Translations under genes and position numbers: made by a program
Part shown: piece by piece, positions 60,153 through 64,000 of the stretch
How positions within the stretch are numbered: the first letter of the stretch is position 1
Layout of the letters: the number at the start of each line of letters is the position of its first letter
Origin: Photobacterium profundum SS9
GTDB lineage: Bacteria; Pseudomonadota; Gammaproteobacteria; Enterobacterales; Vibrionaceae
DNA: 64,000 nucleotides
NCBI RefSeq assembly: GCF_000196255.1
Contig: NC_006370.1
Span: 402,187 to 466,186, forward strand
Direction: 5' to 3'
The notes under the pieces: generated by a model
Told to the model about the DNA's origin: nothing
The model's input: the letters and a program-made list of their open reading frames with translations, nothing else
Database searches by the model: none

Positions 60153-61754
60153 ATGACCACGATGGTGTTCAAACCATGGGAAAAAGGATTAACAAATATA
60201 CGTCTTGTGCCTAAGCTCGTATTGTTAATGGTATTCAGTACGTTGCTACTGATTGGCAAGCAATTATGGGATGCAAATACCTTTCATCAGTCAGTTGTGC
60301 AGATTCAGCAAGATCGCTCTGAAGAGTTAGCCCAAGCGAACGCTGCGTTATTAAATAATTTCCTTGCCCAAGGCGAAAGCGGCAAGGCAATGGCGGAGCA
60401 AATAATTAAGACACAAGCCGCAAGCTGGCAAGAAGGCGCATACCTCTATTTAGTTGAGCGTGATAGTGGAAAGGTGATTGGTCATCCTACGGCCCGTTCT
60501 ATCAGTAATTTAACGGATATGACCGATCAAGGTATCTCTTTAGCGCGGTATTTTTCACAGCATACTGGTGCAGGATCTATTGTTCTTAACGATCAAGCAC
60601 GTTTTGAATATGCGATTGAACTACCGCAGTGGAATTGGTTAGTGGTTGCATCGCAGTCTGCTTCGGTCGCAGATGGTTACTACAATGATTTTCTTACCCA
60701 GGTTGCTTGGCAAACGGGCTTAATGATTGTGGCATTCGTGATGATTCTATTGGGCGGCTCAAGCGTGATGCTACGTCAGACACAGTATTTAGCTGATAGT
60801 ATTAAAAAATTGGCTGATCGTGATTTATCTCAACCGATCAACATGGATTGCAATGATGAATACGGCGATCTGGCGCGTGAGCTTGAACGTACACGCATGC
60901 AATTGCGTGAGGTGATGGGTAATCAACGTGAAACATCAGCAGAGCTGTCAAGCTTGGCTGAGGTAATGTCGATCAGCATGGTGGAAACGAAAGAATCTGC
61001 TAAAGAAGAATTTATTGAAATTGATCAGCTCGCTTCAGCGATGAGTGAAATGACATTGACGGTACAAACGGTTGCTGAGCATGCTCGTGATGCATCAAAT
61101 GCCACTGAAGGCACATCTGCGCAAGCGGCACAGGGGCAAGAGTTTGTCTCGAAAACCATTGTTACTATTAATCAGTTATCTCAAGATATTACACAATCGG
61201 CTAGTGCGGTAAATCAAGTGGAAGCACGTGTTGATCAAATTGGCAGTGTGATTGTCACTATTCAAGGTATTTCAGAGCAAACTAACTTACTGGCACTGAA
61301 TGCAGCTATTGAAGCGGCACGTGCGGGCGATGCCGGACGCGGTTTTGCCGTTGTGGCAGATGAAGTGCGTAATTTGGCGCAGCGAACCCAAACGGCTACG
61401 GTCGAGATTCAAGAGATGATATCTCAATTACAAAGTAGCGCTAATCAAGCTGTTAATTTGATGGAGCAAAGTGTTGTTGAAGCAGCTGAAGGGGTTGATT
61501 TAGTGACTCGAGCTGGTGGTGAGTTAGATAAAATCGTTGAGCAAGTGCAAAAAATCAATGATATGAACTTCCACATCGCCTCGGCTGCTGAACAGCAAAC
61601 GGCAGTAGCTGATGAGATGAATCAAAATTTAACCAATGTTCGTGAATTGGTTGAAGCCTCCGTGACGGTTGTGACTGAATTGTCAGAAACATCAGACACG
61701 ATGCAAGCTTACGCCAATGATTTGGAAGGGAAGATCCAAGCATTTATAGTGTAA
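60153..61754 (+). CDS. Methyl-accepting chemotaxis protein
   Basis: The 533-residue chemoreceptor has TM1 (about 18-38), a periplasmic sensor domain of about 145 residues with an sCache-like end (ELPQWNWLVVASQSASVADG), TM2 (about 187-206), a HAMP domain (about 207-260) and the MCP signalling domain. The highly conserved tip is ISEQTNLLALNAAIEAARAG. It is bound to CheA/CheW at the poles and steers flagellar rotation; the ligand is unknown. It lacks a C-terminal CheR-binding pentapeptide (ends KIQAFIV). A GGGAG ribosome-binding site precedes the ATG. Confidence 0.93.
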   Translation: MTTMVFKPWEKGLTNIRLVPKLVLLMVFSTLLLIGKQLWDANTFHQSVVQIQQDRSEELAQANAALLNNFLAQGESGKAMAEQIIKTQAASWQEGAYLYLVERDSGKVIGHPTARSISNLTDMTDQGISLARYFSQHTGAGSIVLNDQARFEYAIELPQWNWLVVASQSASVADGYYNDFLTQVAWQTGLMIVAFVMILLGGSSVMLRQTQYLADSIKKLADRDLSQPINMDCNDEYGDLARELERTRMQLREVMGNQRETSAELSSLAEVMSISMVETKESAKEEFIEIDQLASAMSEMTLTVQTVAEHARDASNATEGTSAQAAQGQEFVSKTIVTINQLSQDITQSASAVNQVEARVDQIGSVIVTIQGISEQTNLLALNAAIEAARAGDAGRGFAVVADEVRNLAQRTQTATVEIQEMISQLQSSANQAVNLMEQSVVEAAEGVDLVTRAGGELDKIVEQVQKINDMNFHIASAAEQQTAVADEMNQNLTNVRELVEASVTVVTELSETSDTMQAYANDLEGKIQAFIV

Positions 61755-61798
61755 AAATCATCGAGTAGTGAGAAAGCACTCATCTTCAATGTTTTTAT

Positions 61799-61830
61799 AA
61801 AGCGCCCACCTCTAGGTGGGCGTTTCTTTG
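61799..61830 (+). terminator. Terminator after the chemoreceptor gene
   Basis: AAAGCGCCCACC and GGTGGGCGTTT pair over TCTA and are followed by TTTCTTTG. It lies 45 bases past the stop. Confidence 0.85.
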
Positions 61831-61845
61831 TGGTATCGTAATTGA

Positions 61846-61898
61846 TATACCCAAGTCACCTCAAGATGCAGGATCCACCTTGAGGTAACTTGGGTATA
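61846..61898. repeat. 53-bp palindromic repeat related to the 51458-51719 element
   Basis: TATACCCAAGTCACCTCAAG (61846-61865) and its complement with one mismatch (61879-61898) enclose 13 bases. The arm matches the terminal repeat of the 262-base element at 51458 at about 17 of 20 positions. It could be a deletion derivative joining both ends of such an element. It lies between the chemoreceptor terminator and glnE. Confidence 0.7.
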
Positions 61899-61972
61899 CA
61901 CGCTTTATATTATTGGCGATAACAATGGCGTGAGCGATAAGCTCATCAGGAAAAAGGATCAAAGGAACTGTG

Positions 61973-64000
61973 ATGACTCAACACCTAGAGCGACCTGAAT
62001 TATTGTCTATAGCCGCAACCAAAGCGTTAGATAAACTTCAACAAGCCCATCCTGAACTCTTGGCTCAGTGGCCAACAGAGCGCCAAAATGAACTTGAAAC
62101 CGTGATTGGTTTAAGTGATTTTATTGCATCATCCCTAGTGTGCGATGGGCAATTATTACTTTGGTTATCCGAACATCTTGATGATAAAGAGCACGCTGAG
62201 CAGTACCGTCAACAGCTTGAAACAAAGCTAGCGACCACGGCAGATGATGTCGGGTTAATGCGTCAATTACGCGCCTTTCGACGCCAAGAAATGGTGTGGA
62301 TTGCGTGGCGCGATTTCACTAATAAGTCCACATTAGAGCAAAGCCTTGCGCACCTCTCTCAGCTTGCTGAAGCCCTTATTATGGAAGCGTATCAATGGCT
62401 TTATAATCAATGTTGTAAAGAATGGGGTACGCCTACAAATTCTGCAGGTGAAGCGCAGCCGATGTTGGTGCTTGGGATGGGGAAGTTAGGTGGCGGAGAA
62501 CTAAACTTTTCTTCTGATATTGATCTGATTTTCACTTACCCCGAAAACGGCGATACGGTGGGTGGTCGTCGTAGCATGGCAAACGCCCAATTCTTTACCC
62601 GTTTAGGTCAGCGTTTGATAAAGGCACTTGATCAGCCAACCTATGATGGTTTTTGTTATCGTGTTGATATGCGGTTACGCCCATTTGGTGATAGTGGTCC
62701 TTTAGTGATGAGTTATGCGGCACTAGAAGATTATTACCAAGAGCAAGGACGAGATTGGGAACGTTATGCGATGATCAAAGCGCGTGTAATGGGGCGTGAA
62801 AGCTTTACCCAATACCAAGAATTACGTCAAATGTTACGTCCTTTTGTTTTCCGTCGTTATATCGATTTCAGTGCCATTCAAGCATTGCGTCGCATGAAAT
62901 CCATGATCAGCAGCGAAGTGCGACGTCGTGGTCTTAGTAATAATATTAAGTTAGGTGCTGGTGGTATTCGCGAAGTTGAGTTTATTGCCCAGTCATTTCA
63001 GCTCATTCGCGGTGGACGAGAGCCAAGTTTACGTGGTCGTGGCTTATTGGAAACCTTGGCTGCAATGAAGCAATTGGCATTACTGCCAGAAAAACAGATT
63101 GAGCACCTTGAACAGGGCTACTGCTTTTTAAGAAAGTTAGAAAACTTACTACAAGCGATTGATGACAAACAAACACAGACATTACCCGATAAGCCATTAG
63201 ATCAAATACGCTTAGCGTTTGCGATGGGCTATGCAGATTGGCAATCCTTGTTTGAAGCCATTGAACTACATATGAGTGCGGTCCATCTGGTGTTTGACGA
63301 TATTATCGGTACTGACGAGGATGACGCTGGATGCTCAGTTAGTGAGCAATACAATGAAATGTGGACAATGGCGAAAGATGAGGATGTTCTGCTGAACATA
63401 ATGGCAGAGTTAGAAGCTCCTGACTCCGCAAACCAAGTTAGTACTATATTGGGGATGAAAGCAGAATTATCGAAGCGTACCTTAGGGCCTAGAGGCCGAG
63501 AAGTTCTTACAAGGTTGATGCCTGAAGTCTTATCTCGCATTGTTCCACGTCCTGATGCTTCAGCTGTATTGGCGCGCGTGACTAAATTGATTGTGCGTGT
63601 TGCAACCCGTACCACGTATCTTGAATTGCTGGGGGAACACCCCGCAGCATTAGGGCAATTAATTCGATTATGTGCTGCGAGCCCGATGGTGGCAGAGCAG
63701 CTAACGCAATACCCGATTTTGCTTGATGAGCTATTGGATCCTCAACATTTATATAACCCAACCCCATTGGATCAATATGGTGATGAGTTACGCGAATACC
63801 TTGCTCGTATCCCTGAAGAGGATATGGAGCAACAAATGGAGGCTATTCGTCAGTATAAGCAAGCGCAATTATTACGCATTGCAGCGGCTGATATCGCGGG
63901 TGCGTTGCCCTTGATGGCCGTGAGTGATCACCTTACATACCTTGCTGAAGCAATTATCACTGCGGTGGTTAACCAAGCTTGGTTACAAATGGCCGAGAAG
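61973..64000 (+). CDS. glnE: Bifunctional glutamine synthetase adenylyltransferase/adenylyl-removing enzyme GlnE (5' part)
   Basis: GlnE adenylylates and de-adenylylates glutamine synthetase in response to PII and glutamine, setting nitrogen assimilation. The reading frame starts at ATG 61973, six bases after AAGGA, and runs open for 676 codons to the window edge; E. coli GlnE has 946 residues, so roughly 70 percent is present. The N-terminal (adenylyl-removing) nucleotidyltransferase domain shows [20 protein letters not shown] (168-187), with its DxD pair, and [15 protein letters not shown]. Then come [20 protein letters not shown] and the linker. The second nucleotidyltransferase domain lies beyond the window. 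Confidence 0.95.
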   Translation, partial: MTQHLERPELLSIAATKALDKLQQAHPELLAQWPTERQNELETVIGLSDFIASSLVCDGQLLLWLSEHLDDKEHAEQYRQQLETKLATTADDVGLMRQLRAFRRQEMVWIAWRDFTNKSTLEQSLAHLSQLAEALIMEAYQWLYNQCCKEWGTPTNSAGEAQPMLVLGMGKLGGGELNFSSDIDLIFTYPENGDTVGGRRSMANAQFFTRLGQRLIKALDQPTYDGFCYRVDMRLRPFGDSGPLVMSYAALEDYYQEQGRDWERYAMIKARVMGRESFTQYQELRQMLRPFVFRRYIDFSAIQALRRMKSMISSEVRRRGLSNNIKLGAGGIREVEFIAQSFQLIRGGREPSLRGRGLLETLAAMKQLALLPEKQIEHLEQGYCFLRKLENLLQAIDDKQTQTLPDKPLDQIRLAFAMGYADWQSLFEAIELHMSAVHLVFDDIIGTDEDDAGCSVSEQYNEMWTMAKDEDVLLNIMAELEAPDSANQVSTILGMKAELSKRTLGPRGREVLTRLMPEVLSRIVPRPDASAVLARVTKLIVRVATRTTYLELLGEHPAALGQLIRLCAASPMVAEQLTQYPILLDELLDPQHLYNPTPLDQYGDELREYLARIPEEDMEQQMEAIRQYKQAQLLRIAAADIAGALPLMAVSDHLTYLAEAIITAVVNQAWLQMAEK

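Overview
The window is ordinary chromosomal DNA of a gamma-proteobacterium of the family Vibrionaceae. Gene order, protein lengths and repeat content point most to Photobacterium or a close relative (inference; no species is claimed). Nearly every gene is core housekeeping. No prophage, CRISPR array, rRNA operon or complete insertion sequence is visible. The unusual material lies in the intergenic regions: small non-coding inverted-repeat elements, palindromes that look like operators, a riboswitch, an attenuator and three very small genes.

Layout. 104-6976 (minus) is the apaH-apaG-rsmA-pdxA-surA-lptD cluster: dinucleotide turnover, 16S rRNA methylation, pyridoxal phosphate synthesis and outer-membrane biogenesis. 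djlA is divergent at 7150. A D-2-hydroxyacid dehydrogenase, rluA and rapA follow on minus, then a PIN-PhoH gene on plus. 14643-18333 is a thiamine ABC importer operon (thiB-thiP-thiQ) under a TPP riboswitch. A DUF547 gene and a small two-gene islet of unknown function (19605-20221) precede leuDCBA, which carries a 20-codon leader peptide with six leucine codons and a textbook attenuator. A TetR-HlyD-RND efflux operon sits between leuL and leuO, with two matching palindromes upstream of the tetR gene.

An FAA1-type acyl-CoA ligase, ilvIH, a tiny membrane-protein gene, a GntR regulator and pykF follow. The tRNA between pykF and rpoD has anticodon CAU but is the isoleucine (lysidine) type. 41691-46189 is the macromolecular synthesis cluster rpsU-yqeY-dnaG-rpoD, divergent from tsaD. 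Then come plsY, folB-folK-uppP, cca, an ExeA/GspA-ExeB/GspB pair, an SH3b membrane protein, a Pit phosphate transporter with its DUF47 partner, a CYTH-type triphosphatase (ygiF), a voltage-gated-type K+ channel, a chemoreceptor and the first 676 codons of glnE, which runs off the right end.

The genes group into amino-acid biosynthesis (leu, ilv, with LeuO nearby), envelope assembly (lptD, surA, uppP, plsY, gspAB), the translation, replication and transcription core (rpsU, dnaG, rpoD, tsaD, rsmA, rluA, cca, tRNA-Ile2) and transport (thiBPQ, RND pump, Pit, K+ channel). No obviously new multi-gene system was found. The best candidates for a second look are the 19.4-20.4 kb islet, the 43-residue membrane protein downstream of a perfect palindrome, the two families of inverted-repeat elements (34903-35167; 51458-51719 with 61846-61898), and the long-range inverted repeat in the ilvI leader.
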